Source: Cryobacterium mannosilyticum (GTDB lineage: Bacteria; Actinomycetota; Actinomycetes; Actinomycetales; Microbacteriaceae). Taken from it: 64,000 bases of DNA. The position numbers and the translations under genes were made by a program. The stretch lies in contig NZ_SOFM01000043.1 in the NCBI RefSeq assembly GCF_004402705.1, forward strand, positions 76,301 to 140,300, read 5' to 3'. Each line of letters opens with the position of its first letter. Position 1 is the first letter of the stretch. The notes under the pieces are model-generated. The model saw only the letters and a program-made list of their open reading frames with translations, did no database searches and had not been told where the DNA came from. Below are positions 24,714 through 34,185 of the stretch, piece after piece.

Positions 24714-26338
24714 ATATCGGGAGTGAGACATACGTGTCGAATTCGAATGGTCTCCACATGGTGGAGGTCGTACGATTTCAAAGGAGGCGTTCCCGAGTAG
24801 TCTTCTTGAGCGCTTTCGCGTTGTTGGCAATGCTCTCGACCCTGTGGGCGCTTGCCAGCCCCGTATTCTCCGTCCCGGACGAGAACGCGCATGCCACGAA
24901 GGCCATTGCGCAGGTGCGCGGACAAGTCATCGGATACCACGTCCCAGGGGTGAAGCACACGGTTGTGGATCTTCCCGCGGGATACTCCTACAGCCCCCAG
25001 GTGCTTTGCTTCGCGTTCCATCCTGATAAGCCCGCCAACTGTGGGGTAGAACTAGGTGACGCAACCGGCACGCCCTGGTTCAACACCTGGGTGGGTGCGT
25101 ACAACCCGCTCTACTACTACGCGGTTGGCTGGCCCAGCCTGATCTTCGAGGGCTCGGCCGGAATCTACGCGATGCGTATCGTCAGCGGCATCCTATGTTC
25201 ATGGTTCGTGGCCTGGGCGTTCCAGGCGGCGATGTCGGTGCGTCGCACGCGGTGGCTGCCGCTGGGGTTGGCTTTCGCCGCGGCACCCATGGGGGTCTAC
25301 CTTTTTGGGGCGGTCAATCCCAACGGCATGGAGATTGCGGCGTCACTCACACTTTGGGTGGCCTTGCTCCGCCTGTTGCAACAGTTTGACGGGCGGGATC
25401 CAGGAACGGTGTCCACCCTGCCCCGTCGATATCTCTGGTTCCTCGTGACCGTTTCCGCCATCGCGTTGGCCACGGCCAGGGCTCTGGGGCCTCTGTGGTT
25501 GGTCATCGTTGTCGGGATCTGCTTCGTCGCTTGCGGTTGGCTCCCCGTCAAGCGGCTCTTCACGACGGCATCCAGCTATCTCTGGCTCGCCGTGGTCGCG
25601 GCCGGATCCCTATTCTCAATTTTCTGGACCTTGGGCGGCGGAAGCCTCTCCAGCCAGGCCGAGAAATCCGATGCACCCCTCGTGGGCGCGTCGTTTTTAC
25701 AGGGCTTCGCCTACGTGCTTCGAAACACCCCGGATTTCGTTCAGCAGGCCATCGGCTACTTCGGCTGGTTCGACGCGCCGTTACCCGCCTACGTCTACTG
25801 GCTCCTCATCGCCGCGATAAGTCTTGTCGTCGTCCTGGCCTTCGCGGTGGCAGGTAAGAGAAACCTGATGACGCTGCTCACAGTCACCTCGGCCGCGATC
25901 CTCGTGCCTGCGTTCTTGCAGGGATACAGCGTCGCTCAGACCGGCATTATCTGGCAGGGGCGTTACGGTCTGTTCCTCTACCTCGGCGTGCTCGTGATCG
26001 CTGTCATGATTCTCTCCAGCGCTGAAGGCGAACGTCTGTCGTTCATCTCGACCCGGGTGACCTGGATCGCTGCAGGTCTCATAGTGTTGTACGGCATTGC
26101 TGCATTCTTTTTGGTCTTGTTGCGCTATGTCGTGGGTACCGATGTGCCCGTGAGTACGATGTGGAAGAATCCGACGTGGGAGCCTCCGCTGGGCTGGATG
26201 ACCCTCGTCGCGCTCTACGCGCTGACGTCTGTTGCGCTGGCCGTGTGGGTGGGATTGCTCGCCACCCGGGCGGCACGGTCGGAAGACGACGGGGCGGTTG
26301 TGGCATCCGCTCCCGCAGTCGTGCGGGAACATGCCTGA
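24710..26338 (+). CDS. DUF2142 polytopic membrane protein (second copy)
   Basis: 542 residues, paralogous to the protein at 15933. The first external loop reads SVPDENAHATKAIAQVRGQV, then AYNPLYYYAVGWPSLIF, followed by about ten helices and a GYSVAQTGIIWQGRYGLFLY segment corresponding to WQGRYALVGY in the paralogue. It is probably a GT-C-like glycosyltransferase acting outside the membrane with a polyprenyl-phosphate sugar. GTG 24710 is used; ATG 24758 is a plausible shorter start just before the first helix. Its base composition is intermediate between the left and right parts. It overlaps the GT4 gene by 8 bp. Confidence 0.82.
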   Translation: MNIGSETYVSNSNGLHMVEVVRFQRRRSRVVFLSAFALLAMLSTLWALASPVFSVPDENAHATKAIAQVRGQVIGYHVPGVKHTVVDLPAGYSYSPQVLCFAFHPDKPANCGVELGDATGTPWFNTWVGAYNPLYYYAVGWPSLIFEGSAGIYAMRIVSGILCSWFVAWAFQAAMSVRRTRWLPLGLAFAAAPMGVYLFGAVNPNGMEIAASLTLWVALLRLLQQFDGRDPGTVSTLPRRYLWFLVTVSAIALATARALGPLWLVIVVGICFVACGWLPVKRLFTTASSYLWLAVVAAGSLFSIFWTLGGGSLSSQAEKSDAPLVGASFLQGFAYVLRNTPDFVQQAIGYFGWFDAPLPAYVYWLLIAAISLVVVLAFAVAGKRNLMTLLTVTSAAILVPAFLQGYSVAQTGIIWQGRYGLFLYLGVLVIAVMILSSAEGERLSFISTRVTWIAAGLIVLYGIAAFFLVLLRYVVGTDVPVSTMWKNPTWEPPLGWMTLVALYALTSVALAVWVGLLATRAARSEDDGAVVASAPAVVREHA

Positions 26339-27509
26339 ACCTCGGGTCGCGATCGCGTACGACTGCCTGTTTCCCCTGAACGCCGGCGGCGGAGAGCGGG
26401 TCTACCGCCGCCTCGCGGAGCTCTTCGTGCAGCGGGGCAGCACCGTCGACTATGTGACCCGCCGGCAGTGGGCGACGGATGCCCCTCCCGCGTCGTTCGG
26501 GATCGTGCCGGTCTGGCAGGGCGAGATCTACGATGCCGACGGCACCCGCACCCCCCGAAGCGCGGTCGCCTTCGCCTGGGCGCTGTTTCGCCATTTTCTC
26601 CGCCGGCGCGGCCGCTACGACCTCGTGGTGGTGAGCACCCTGCCGGTGCTCAACCTGTTCGCGGTGCGGCTCGCCCTGCTCGGCAGCGGTGCCTTCGTGG
26701 TGGCCGACTGGCTCGAGGTCTGGCCGTGGCAGAAGTGGCGGGAGTACGCCGGCGCGCTGCCCGGGGCGATCGCGTTTCTGCTGCAGTGGCTGGGCATCCG
26801 TCTCGCCCACCTGCACACCGTCAACAGCGACTTCACCGGTGCGCGGCTGCGGCGGTATCGACGGGGCGCGAAACCGGTGACGCTCGGGCTCGTCGATCTC
26901 GTCGATCTCGTCGATCTCAGCGGTGACGAACCCGGCGCCGGCACGGACCGCCCGGGCGACCCCTACCTGGTCTTCATCGGCCGTCACATCGCCGACAAGC
27001 GACTGATCGACCTGATCCCGGCCCTGGGCGAAGCCCATAAGGCCCTTCCCGACCTGTGCGCCGTCATCGTGGGCGACGGTCCCGAAACCAGCCGGGTGGC
27101 CGCGCGGGTGAGCGAACTCGGCCTGGATTCCGCGGTCGAGCTGCGCGGCCGGGTCAGCGACGACGACCTCCGGGGCCTCGTGCAGGGCGCACGGGTGCTG
27201 GTCAACCCGTCGGCCCGGGAGGGCTTCGGCCTGGTCGTCGTGGAGGCTGCCGCGTTCGCCACGCCGAGCGTGGTGGTGGCCGGCCCCGACAACGCCGCCG
27301 CGGAACTGGTCGTCGACGGCGTCAACGGCTACGTCGCCGCCACGGTCGGGCCCGCCGACCTCGGTGCGGCGATCGTGCGGGCCGTGCAGGCCGGCGAGCC
27401 CCTGCGCGCGAGCACGAGGGCGTGGTTCGAGAAGGAGCGGGTCAGCCGCGGGCTCAGCGCCTCGGTCGACCAGATCCTCAAGCGCTACCGCTCGGCCAGG
27501 GCCCGCTGA
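26331..27509 (+). CDS. GT4 family glycosyltransferase
   Basis: 392 residues, GT-B fold. N-domain AIAYDCLFPLNAGGGERVYR; C-domain YLVFIGRHIADKRLIDLIPA, VIVGDGPE, and the GT4 donor site ARVLVNPSAREGFGLVVVEA with the E-x7-E pattern. ATG 26331 overlaps the DUF2142 stop by 8 bp. Between the two Rossmann domains (about residues 185-205) is an acidic linker with three exact 9-bp repeats encoding LVD. Its 3' end overlaps the convergent GT4 gene by 25 bp. It is the first strongly GC-rich gene, marking the right edge of the lower-GC region. Confidence 0.9.
   Translation: MPEPRVAIAYDCLFPLNAGGGERVYRRLAELFVQRGSTVDYVTRRQWATDAPPASFGIVPVWQGEIYDADGTRTPRSAVAFAWALFRHFLRRRGRYDLVVVSTLPVLNLFAVRLALLGSGAFVVADWLEVWPWQKWREYAGALPGAIAFLLQWLGIRLAHLHTVNSDFTGARLRRYRRGAKPVTLGLVDLVDLVDLSGDEPGAGTDRPGDPYLVFIGRHIADKRLIDLIPALGEAHKALPDLCAVIVGDGPETSRVAARVSELGLDSAVELRGRVSDDDLRGLVQGARVLVNPSAREGFGLVVVEAAAFATPSVVVAGPDNAAAELVVDGVNGYVAATVGPADLGAAIVRAVQAGEPLRASTRAWFEKERVSRGLSASVDQILKRYRSARAR
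26889..26918 (+). repeat. 9-bp tandem repeat inside GT4 linker
   Basis: Three exact copies of CTCGTCGAT plus CTC, encoding the LVDLVDLVDL linker. Copy-number changes would keep the frame and change only linker length. Confidence 0.85.
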
Positions 27510-28600
27510 AGCGATGCCACGGTGCCCTGGGCGGTCGTTGCCCAGGAGAACGTGGAGGCCCGGTCGCGGCCCAGGCCCGACCTGCGGGCCAGCTCGGCCG
27601 GATCGTCGAGCAGCTCGCTGATCGTTGCAGCCAGGGCTGCGGCGTCGTGCGGCGACACGTAGACGGCCGCGTCCCCGGCGACCTCGTGCAGCACGGGAAG
27701 GTCGGCGCAGACGACGGGGCAGCCGCGGGACATCGCCTCCAGCACCGGCAGTCCGAAGCCTTCGAACAGGGTCGGGAACACGATCAGGCTCGATTCGGCG
27801 TAGAGCCGGTCGAGCTCGTCGGGGTGCAGCCAGCCGCGCAGGGACACCCACGGTTCCAGGCCGAGCCTGGCCACGACCGGGGTTAGCGGGTCGTCGCCGT
27901 GGCTTCCGGTGACGACGAGGTGCGGCCGGGCGCCCTCGGGGATCAGGGAGAGGGCCTCCAGCAGCAGCGGGAAGTTCTTGTGCGGCATCCGGTTGCCCAC
28001 GGCCAGCAGCTGGCGGGGCAGCCGGGGGAGCTGTGTCGGGTTCGCTTCCTGGTCCTGGCCGGCCAGGGGCACCACGTCGACGCGTGACGCCGGAATGCGC
28101 AGGTAACGCACGATGTCGCTCCGCGACGCGGCACTGACGGTGAGGATGCGCCGGGCGCCGCGGGCGGCGAGCCGGATCATCGTGCGCAGCACCCGGGAGT
28201 ACGCGCCGGGCACATACTCCGGATGCCGGAACGGCAGCAGGTCGTGCACGGTGAGCACGACTGGAACCGGCGACCAGGCCGGACCGAGGTTCGCCGGGCA
28301 GTGGACGAGATCGGCGCCCAGCCGGCGGGCGAACCGGGCGACGCCGAACAACTCGCCGCGGGCCCACGCGATGCGGTTCTCCCCGCTGATGCCCGAGTCG
28401 ACGATTTCGCCGGGGAACCAGCCGGTGTCGCCGGGGGCCAGCTCGGTTGCCAGTTCGGCGGCCAGCTCACGCGACGCGAGGCCGATGAACTCGAGGCCGT
28501 CGGCGCCCGGTTCGATCCGGCTGTAGACCTCGCGCACGTAGGACTCCATGCCACCTTTGCGGCCGGTGAAGAACAGCAGGTCGACCAGAACCCGACTCAT
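27485..28600 (-). CDS. GT4 family glycosyltransferase
   Basis: 371 residues from ATG 28600, which overlaps the upstream flippase stop as ATGA; the frame continues upstream but would cover that gene. Marks: VDLLFFTGRKGGMESYVREV, VVLTVHDLLPFRHPEYVPGA, ILTVSAASRSDIVRYL, LLAVGNRMPHKNFPLLLEAL, and the donor site SSLIVFPTLFEGFGLPVLEA. This pattern is close to mannosyl- or rhamnosyl-transferases of the GT4 family. Last gene of a minus-strand operon (GT2, flippase, GT4). Confidence 0.9.
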   Translation of the reverse strand: MSRVLVDLLFFTGRKGGMESYVREVYSRIEPGADGLEFIGLASRELAAELATELAPGDTGWFPGEIVDSGISGENRIAWARGELFGVARFARRLGADLVHCPANLGPAWSPVPVVLTVHDLLPFRHPEYVPGAYSRVLRTMIRLAARGARRILTVSAASRSDIVRYLRIPASRVDVVPLAGQDQEANPTQLPRLPRQLLAVGNRMPHKNFPLLLEALSLIPEGARPHLVVTGSHGDDPLTPVVARLGLEPWVSLRGWLHPDELDRLYAESSLIVFPTLFEGFGLPVLEAMSRGCPVVCADLPVLHEVAGDAAVYVSPHDAAALAATISELLDDPAELARRSGLGRDRASTFSWATTAQGTVASLQRALAER

Positions 28601-29754
28601 CGACCGGCCACGGCGAGCTGCTCGGCGGCCCGCACGCGCCGGCGCCGGGCGAGTTCGTAGACCACGGCCGAGGCCAGCTCGGCGAGGAGCAGGCCGAGGA
28701 ACACGGCCGGCAGGCTGTGCAGCCAGAGGCCGACCGCGGCGAGGGCGAACGCCATCGCCGACACGACCGCGCGCAACCCGGTGAGCAGGCGCACCTCGCC
28801 CATCCGGCGCAGCGCGGCGAATGGTATCGTCGTCGGGAGCGACGCGGCCCTCCAGCAGCAGGCGAGCACGAGCGGCAGGATGGCCGCCGAACTCGTCCAG
28901 ACGCCACCGAAGATGAAGCCGAGCACTCCAGTGCGTTCGAGCACCACGAGCACGACGACGGCGGCGAGCACGGCGCCGGCCGAGACGACGATGTCCAATT
29001 GGGAATGCGCCTTCAACAGGCGCAGGCGCATGAAGTTCAGGGGGATCGCGAGCAGCCCGGAGACCGTGGCGATCGCGGTGAACAGCACCGCGTCTCCCGG
29101 GCCGAGCAGGGCCAGGATCATGGTGTTCAGGAGCGGGTAGATCACTCCGGTGATCGCGGTGTCGGCGACCACCCAGCCCATCACGGCCGGCTCCGGCCGA
29201 CTCGCCTTGTGCGCCACCGGCAGGCAGCGGAGGAGCGTCGCCGCGGCGATGCCCGCGACGAGCGGGACGAGCGCCCAGTTCTGGCCGGTGAACGCGGCCA
29301 CGACGCCGCCGAGCGCGCCGAGACCGACCATGACGGATGCCCAGATCTCCCGAACGTCGAGACGTTCGGCCACCGACACGCCCCGCCCCACCTCGAGGGC
29401 GGCGATCAACAGCGGAAGTCCCACGCACAGCACGACGGGGTTGGTCGGGTTGAGGGCGATGACCAGGGCGGCGACGATGGCGAGCCCCGCCAGCCAGAGC
29501 GGGAAGACCACCCGGCGTTCCGTGGCGGCCGAACTCAACCGCGACTCGAGCACGACCGCGAAGGTGAGTTGGCCGGCGAAGGTGGCGACCATCACGGCCA
29601 CGGCGATGACGCCCTGCTCCGGGCGGCTGAACAGCCGGGACGAGATGGCGACCGTGGCCGCGGGGATGACGGCCAGGGAGACCCCGCCGAGCAGGGTGAT
29701 CAGGCTCAGCGTCGCCCGGCGGAGCCGCAGCGGGGAGGGCAGGTCGGCGGTCAC
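28597..29754 (-). CDS. Wzx-like polysaccharide flippase/membrane protein
   Basis: 385 residues with about ten to twelve transmembrane helices and few charged loops, resembling MOP-superfamily polysaccharide flippases (Wzx). It opens RRATLSLITLLGGVSLAVIP and includes SRLFSRPEQGVIAVAVM, as in Wzx N-termini. The start is GTG 29754, forming GTGA with the preceding GT2 stop. It overlaps the following GT4 by ATGA. It would flip lipid-linked repeat units for the Wzy-like proteins at 32.9-35.5 kb. It is somewhat shorter than classical Wzx (about 420). Confidence 0.75.
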   Translation of the reverse strand: MTADLPSPLRLRRATLSLITLLGGVSLAVIPAATVAISSRLFSRPEQGVIAVAVMVATFAGQLTFAVVLESRLSSAATERRVVFPLWLAGLAIVAALVIALNPTNPVVLCVGLPLLIAALEVGRGVSVAERLDVREIWASVMVGLGALGGVVAAFTGQNWALVPLVAGIAAATLLRCLPVAHKASRPEPAVMGWVVADTAITGVIYPLLNTMILALLGPGDAVLFTAIATVSGLLAIPLNFMRLRLLKAHSQLDIVVSAGAVLAAVVVLVVLERTGVLGFIFGGVWTSSAAILPLVLACCWRAASLPTTIPFAALRRMGEVRLLTGLRAVVSAMAFALAAVGLWLHSLPAVFLGLLLAELASAVVYELARRRRVRAAEQLAVAGR

Positions 29755-30626
29755 CGGGTCACCGCGGTGAACGACAGCTGGTCGTTCAGGGTGCGCCCGA
29801 GCATCCCCTCGAGCCGACCGAGAAAAACCCACCAGCCGTCGGCCAGGGCGTTCGTGCCGCGGTGGCGCAGCCCGAAGAACAGGCCGCCGCCGAGGAACGC
29901 GAACCGCCACCAGAGCGGATAGCGCCACCGGGTCACCAGTCGGCCGAGCCCGCGGCCATAACTGCGCAGCTTGCGGCGACGCTCGGCGACGGTGAGGCCG
30001 CTCGGATCGGCGATGCCCCACACGAAGACGGACTCCGGCTGCCAGGCGAATGGCGAGTGCGGCTCGGCCCGCAGGAGTTTGAGCAGCAGGTCGGTGGCCT
30101 CGCCGGCCTGCCACGGCGTGGGGGCGCCGGTGCCGATCTCCGGGTCGAAGCCGCCGAGCTCGTCGAACAGGCTGCGCCGGATGAGGAGGCCCATTTCGAT
30201 GACGGTCCACGCGGTGTGCCGGTCCAGGGCGGTGCCGGGCGCGGGCAGCACGAACTTCGGGCCGTTCTCGTCGACGACGGTGAGCGCTCCCGCCCGGAAG
30301 CCGTCGGGGAGGCTGCGGAGCCGGTCCAGGGTATGAGGGGGAAACCAGGTCGTGTCGTTCGGGAAATTGAGCAGCAGGTCCGGGCCGACGGGCAGGGCCG
30401 CGACGCCGGCGTTGCGGCCGCGGGAGGCCCCGGGCGGGGACGTGACGACCGTGATGGGCAGGCCGGCCGACCGGTGGGAGGCGGCCAGGGCCTCGACCTC
30501 GGCAAGGTTTCGCTGGGCGACGATGACGAGGTGATCATCCGCGCTCAGCTGGTCTGAAAGTGACTCGAGGAGACGCCGCAGGCTCTCGACACGGCCGAGA
30601 GTTGACACCACGAGTCCAAGGTTCAC
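29751..30626 (-). CDS. GT2 family glycosyltransferase
   Basis: 291 residues, GTG start at 30626. Marks: LGLVVSTLGRVESLRRLLES, VTSPPGASRGRNAGVAAL (the G-x-S-x-x-RN-x-G motif common to GT2), LLLNFPNDTTWFPPH and LLIRRSLFDELGGFDPEIGT. The C-terminus has a hydrophobic WWRFAFLGGGLFFGLRHRG segment that may associate with the membrane. First gene of the minus-strand operon, 37 bp from the divergent GT2 gene. Confidence 0.87.
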   Translation of the reverse strand: MNLGLVVSTLGRVESLRRLLESLSDQLSADDHLVIVAQRNLAEVEALAASHRSAGLPITVVTSPPGASRGRNAGVAALPVGPDLLLNFPNDTTWFPPHTLDRLRSLPDGFRAGALTVVDENGPKFVLPAPGTALDRHTAWTVIEMGLLIRRSLFDELGGFDPEIGTGAPTPWQAGEATDLLLKLLRAEPHSPFAWQPESVFVWGIADPSGLTVAERRRKLRSYGRGLGRLVTRWRYPLWWRFAFLGGGLFFGLRHRGTNALADGWWVFLGRLEGMLGRTLNDQLSFTAVTR

Positions 30627-30663
30627 AAATCACATTCTGTACGATGAGGGGGCCGCACCAACA

Positions 30664-31854
30664 ATGACGGGACTCGCTGCACGCATGTCACTCACCGAAA
30701 CACTCGAACTTTCGATCCTGATGCCCTGTCTGAACGAGGCCGAAACACTGGCCGTCTGCATCGACAAGGCGCAGGACTACCTGCGGCGAAGCGGCATCGC
30801 CGGCGAGGTGCTGATCGCCGACAACGGCAGCACCGACGGGTCGCAGGAGATCGCCGAGGCGCACGGCGCGCGCGTCGTCGCCGTGGCGGAGAAGGGCTAC
30901 GGCAGCGCGCTGATCGGCGGCATCGAAGCGGCCAAGGGCACCTACGTCATCATGGGCGACGCCGACGACAGCTACGACTTCAGCGCCCTCGACGGATTCG
31001 TCGAACGCCTCCGCGCCGGCGACGAACTCGTGATGGGCAACCGGTTCCGCGGCGGCATCGAGCCCGGCGCCATGCCGCCGCTGCACAAATACCTCGGCAA
31101 CCCCGTGCTGTCCTGGATCGGCCGCACGCTGTTCCGCTCGCCGATCAAGGACTTCCACTGCGGCCTGCGCGGATTCAACCGGCAGTCGATGCTCGCCCTG
31201 CACCTGCAGACCACCGGGATGGAGTTCGCCAGCGAGATGGTCGTGAAGTCCACCCTCGGCGGATCCCGGGTCAGCGAAGTGCCGACGACCTTGAAGAAAG
31301 ACGGCCGCAGCCGACCGCCACACCTCCGCAGCTGGCGTGACGGATGGCGGCACCTCCGTTTTCTGCTCATCTTCAGCCCGCGCTGGCTCTTCCTGATCCC
31401 CGGCAGCCTCGCCTTCCTGATCGGCTTCCTCGGCACCGTGCTGCTCGCCTTCGGGCCCGTCGTCGTCGGCGAGGTGGGGTTCACCTACTCCAGCCAGATC
31501 TACCTGGCCGCGCTCGCCGTGGTCGGCTACCAGGCCTTCTTGTTCGCGCTGCTCACCAAGATCTACGCCCAGCACGAGGGCTTCCGGATTCCACGCAGCC
31601 GCAACTTCGAACGGCTCGAGCGGCGGATCAGCCTCGAGAGCGGGGCCGTCTTCGGCCTGATCCTCTTCCTGGTCGGACTGGGGATCGCGCTTTCCCAGCT
31701 GATCGGGTGGGCGGCCGGCGGCTACGGCGCCCTGGAGGCGGGTGCGACCATCCGGGTCGCGATCCCGTCGGCGCTGCTGATGATGCTGGGGTCCCAGACC
31801 GTGATGGGCGGGATGTTCCTCGGGGTGCTGTCGGTCGGTCTGAAACGGCGCTAA
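30664..31854 (+). CDS. GT2 glycosyltransferase with C-terminal membrane domain (DPM/GtrB-like)
   Basis: 396 residues. GT2 domain: ELSILMPCLNEAETLAVCID, VLIADNGSTDGSQEIAEAHG, MGDADDSYDF, GNRFRGGIEPGAMPPLHKYL, DFHCGLRGFN. The last 150 residues contain four helices, separated by a loop (IYAQHEGFRIPRSRNFERL). This family (often annotated dolichol-P-glucose synthetase) charges a polyprenyl carrier with glucose or a similar sugar. It is cotranscribed with the following GT2, whose ATG begins 2 bp after its stop. Confidence 0.88.
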   Translation: MTGLAARMSLTETLELSILMPCLNEAETLAVCIDKAQDYLRRSGIAGEVLIADNGSTDGSQEIAEAHGARVVAVAEKGYGSALIGGIEAAKGTYVIMGDADDSYDFSALDGFVERLRAGDELVMGNRFRGGIEPGAMPPLHKYLGNPVLSWIGRTLFRSPIKDFHCGLRGFNRQSMLALHLQTTGMEFASEMVVKSTLGGSRVSEVPTTLKKDGRSRPPHLRSWRDGWRHLRFLLIFSPRWLFLIPGSLAFLIGFLGTVLLAFGPVVVGEVGFTYSSQIYLAALAVVGYQAFLFALLTKIYAQHEGFRIPRSRNFERLERRISLESGAVFGLILFLVGLGIALSQLIGWAAGGYGALEAGATIRVAIPSALLMMLGSQTVMGGMFLGVLSVGLKRR

Positions 31855-31856
31855 TC

Positions 31857-32849
31857 ATGGGCCCGAGCGTCTCCGTCGCCCTGTGCACCTACAACGGGGC
31901 GGCCTTCCTCGAGGAGCAGCTCCGCAGCATCCTCGACCAATCCCTGCCGCCGACCGAGATCGTGGTCTCCGACGACGGCTCGAGCGACGGTTCCGCTGAG
32001 CTCGTGCTCAGCGTCTTCGGCGCGTGGCAGGCTCTGCACCCGGGGTTGGTGGTGGCGTTGCGAGTTCTCCGCAACGACGCGCCGCTGGGGGTCACCGCCA
32101 ACTTCGAGCAGGCGCTGTCGGCGTGCACGGGCGACCTCATCGCGCTCAGCGACCAGGACGACGTCTGGCACCCCGATCGGCTGGGCCGGGTCGTTGCGGC
32201 ATTCCAGGGCCGGCCGAGCCTGCAACTGCTGCACACGGATGCCCGACTCGTCGACGCCGACGGCCTCCCGCTCGGAGCCACCCTCCTGGACACGCTGGGA
32301 GTGTCGGCGGCAGATCGCGATGCGGTGCGCAGCGGCCGGGGGATCGACGCGCTGCTGCGTCGCAACGTCGTCACGGGCGCGACCATGGTCGTGCGCCGCG
32401 AGCTCGTCGGGCGAGCCCGCCCGTTCCCGGCATCGTGGGTGCACGACGAATGGCTGGCCATGGTCGCCGCCGCCAGCGGGGAGATGGACCTGCTCGACGA
32501 GGCGCTCGTGGATTACCGCCAGCACGCGGGCAACCAGATCGGCGCGTCGAGTCTGGACGCTTCCGGCCGGCTGGGCCGGCTCACGGCATCCCGCCGCGCA
32601 CGGAATGCGCGGCTGCTCGCGCGGGCCGTTGACCTGCGGGAACGCGCCGGAGGCTTCGTGCCGGCGCCGACGGCGGAGACCCTGCAGAGGATCGACGCCA
32701 AGCTGGCCCATGAGCGGATGCGCAGCGGGTTGCCGGCGGCGCGAGCCCGGCGGGTGCGGCCGGTGCTGCGGGCGCTGCGCGCCGGGGACTACACCCGGTT
32801 TGGGCTGGGCCTGCAGGACGTGCTCCGGGACCTGGTCCAGCCCGTCTGA
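31857..32849 (+). CDS. GT2 family glycosyltransferase (rhamnosyltransferase-like)
   Basis: 330 residues from ATG 31857; the frame extends upstream through the previous gene but has no sense there. Marks: VSVALCTYNGAAFLEEQLRS, EIVVSDDGSSDGSAELVL, LRNDAPLGVTANFEQAL, DLIALSDQDDVWHPDRL, RNVVTGATMVVRRELV, and ASWVHDEWLAMVAAASGEMD. This arrangement is the RgpB/WbbL2-like GT2 group that often transfers rhamnose; the sugar is not proven. It converges with the Wzy-like gene. Confidence 0.88.
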   Translation: MGPSVSVALCTYNGAAFLEEQLRSILDQSLPPTEIVVSDDGSSDGSAELVLSVFGAWQALHPGLVVALRVLRNDAPLGVTANFEQALSACTGDLIALSDQDDVWHPDRLGRVVAAFQGRPSLQLLHTDARLVDADGLPLGATLLDTLGVSAADRDAVRSGRGIDALLRRNVVTGATMVVRRELVGRARPFPASWVHDEWLAMVAAASGEMDLLDEALVDYRQHAGNQIGASSLDASGRLGRLTASRRARNARLLARAVDLRERAGGFVPAPTAETLQRIDAKLAHERMRSGLPAARARRVRPVLRALRAGDYTRFGLGLQDVLRDLVQPV

Positions 32850-32864
32850 GCGTGTCGGCGCCGG

Positions 32865-34166
32865 TCAACCGATGAGGTTGCGCGGGCTGGGCCGGAGCAG
32901 GCTGCGCCAGCTCTTGCCCTGGGCCGCCTTGAGGGCGCAAATCAGCAGCAGCAGCCAGCCGAACTCGATCAGCGCCGTGCTCTCCGCGGCCGACGTGACG
33001 ATGAGGATCACCAGCACCAGCGGTGACCAGACGTAGACGAGCGTTCGCTTGTTCGACGCGAGCAACCAGGAGCGCCAGAACGCCAGCCCGACCAGGGCCA
33101 GGAACGACAGGAAGCCGACCAGGCCGACCTGGAAGTACACGTCGAGGAACGCGTTGAGCCCGGAGGTCTGGTCGCGCCTGGTGACGAAGTCGAGCCAGCC
33201 GTAGGGCGTCACGCCGGTCGGCCAGAGTCCGGCCCAGCCCCAGCCCTCGAGCGGGTGCAGGCCGACCAGGCGCCACATCTCGCTCCAGAGCGAGTACCGG
33301 ACCCCGAACTCGCTGCCGGCGTTGAGCCCGTCGATGAGCCGGGCTCTGGCGACGAACGCGACGATTCCGACAACCGCGGTGGTGCCGAGCAGACCGATCT
33401 GCAGCATCCAACGGTTCTCCACCGGCGTGCGGCGCAGCCAATAGAGCGCCAGCGCCGCCAGCCCGACGAAGAGGGCGACGACGAGGATGACGGGGGAGCG
33501 GGTGAGCAGCAGGCCGAAGCCGGCGAGCGCGATCGACCCGATCCCGACGCCGCGGCGCACCGACCGGGCGCGCACCTCGACGATGAAGGTGACCCCGGCG
33601 ATGAGGGAGACCAGGCCGAAGACGTTGCGGGAGCCGAAGACGCCCTGCACCGGCCCGAGCTGGGCGATGTTGCCCTGGATGCCGAGGAACACGATCGGCA
33701 GGTCGAGCAGCAGCCCGGACAGCACCTCGAGGGCGAGGGAGAGCCCGAGCAGCACCCGCAGCACGTCGCCCGTCGCCCGCACGATCTGGATCGTGTCGCG
33801 GGCCAGGGCCACATAGATGGCCAGGAAGGTGAAGACGAGCTGGTAGAGCACCCCGCGCACGGTGTCGGGCGCATAGCCCGACCAGAGCACCGAGACGGCG
33901 CACCAGCCGACGAAGACCATGATCGAGATCGGAAGGAGCCCGTGCCAGTCGGTGCGCTCCCGGCGGGCGACCAGGGACGCCACGGCGAGAGCGACGAGGG
34001 TGACCAGCGCTCCGACCAGTCCGGGCCAGCCCATCACGCCCCGGATGAGGTGGGTGGAGAAGGCAACCCCGATGATCAGCAGGGTCAGCGAGGCGGCGAA
34101 CCGCGGCGCCCCGAGGAAACGCACGAGCCGGGGCGAGACCTGGCGGCCGGGGATGTTCGGGATCAT
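32865..34166 (-). CDS. O-antigen ligase/polymerase-like protein (Wzy/WaaL family)
   Basis: 433 residues with about eleven to twelve helices. The Wzy_C-like periplasmic-type loop and helices read GPVQGVFGSRNVFGLVSLIA, then YSLWSEMWRLVGLHPLEGWG and AFLDVYFQVGLVGFLSFLAL; the G-x-R-N and HPL-GWGW motifs are typical. It should polymerise or ligate lipid-linked glycan outside the membrane. It lies 19 bp after the paralogue at 34186, likely one operon. A GGGAAG ribosome site precedes ATG 34166. Confidence 0.85.
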   Translation of the reverse strand: MIPNIPGRQVSPRLVRFLGAPRFAASLTLLIIGVAFSTHLIRGVMGWPGLVGALVTLVALAVASLVARRERTDWHGLLPISIMVFVGWCAVSVLWSGYAPDTVRGVLYQLVFTFLAIYVALARDTIQIVRATGDVLRVLLGLSLALEVLSGLLLDLPIVFLGIQGNIAQLGPVQGVFGSRNVFGLVSLIAGVTFIVEVRARSVRRGVGIGSIALAGFGLLLTRSPVILVVALFVGLAALALYWLRRTPVENRWMLQIGLLGTTAVVGIVAFVARARLIDGLNAGSEFGVRYSLWSEMWRLVGLHPLEGWGWAGLWPTGVTPYGWLDFVTRRDQTSGLNAFLDVYFQVGLVGFLSFLALVGLAFWRSWLLASNKRTLVYVWSPLVLVILIVTSAAESTALIEFGWLLLLICALKAAQGKSWRSLLRPSPRNLIG

Positions 34167-34185
34167 GGGCTTCCCACGCTACCGT

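Noticed and set aside
26079..28367. 762-residue minus-strand open frame
   Set aside because: Arg/Pro/Ala-rich antisense shadow of the GT4 and flippase-side genes; no conserved motif.
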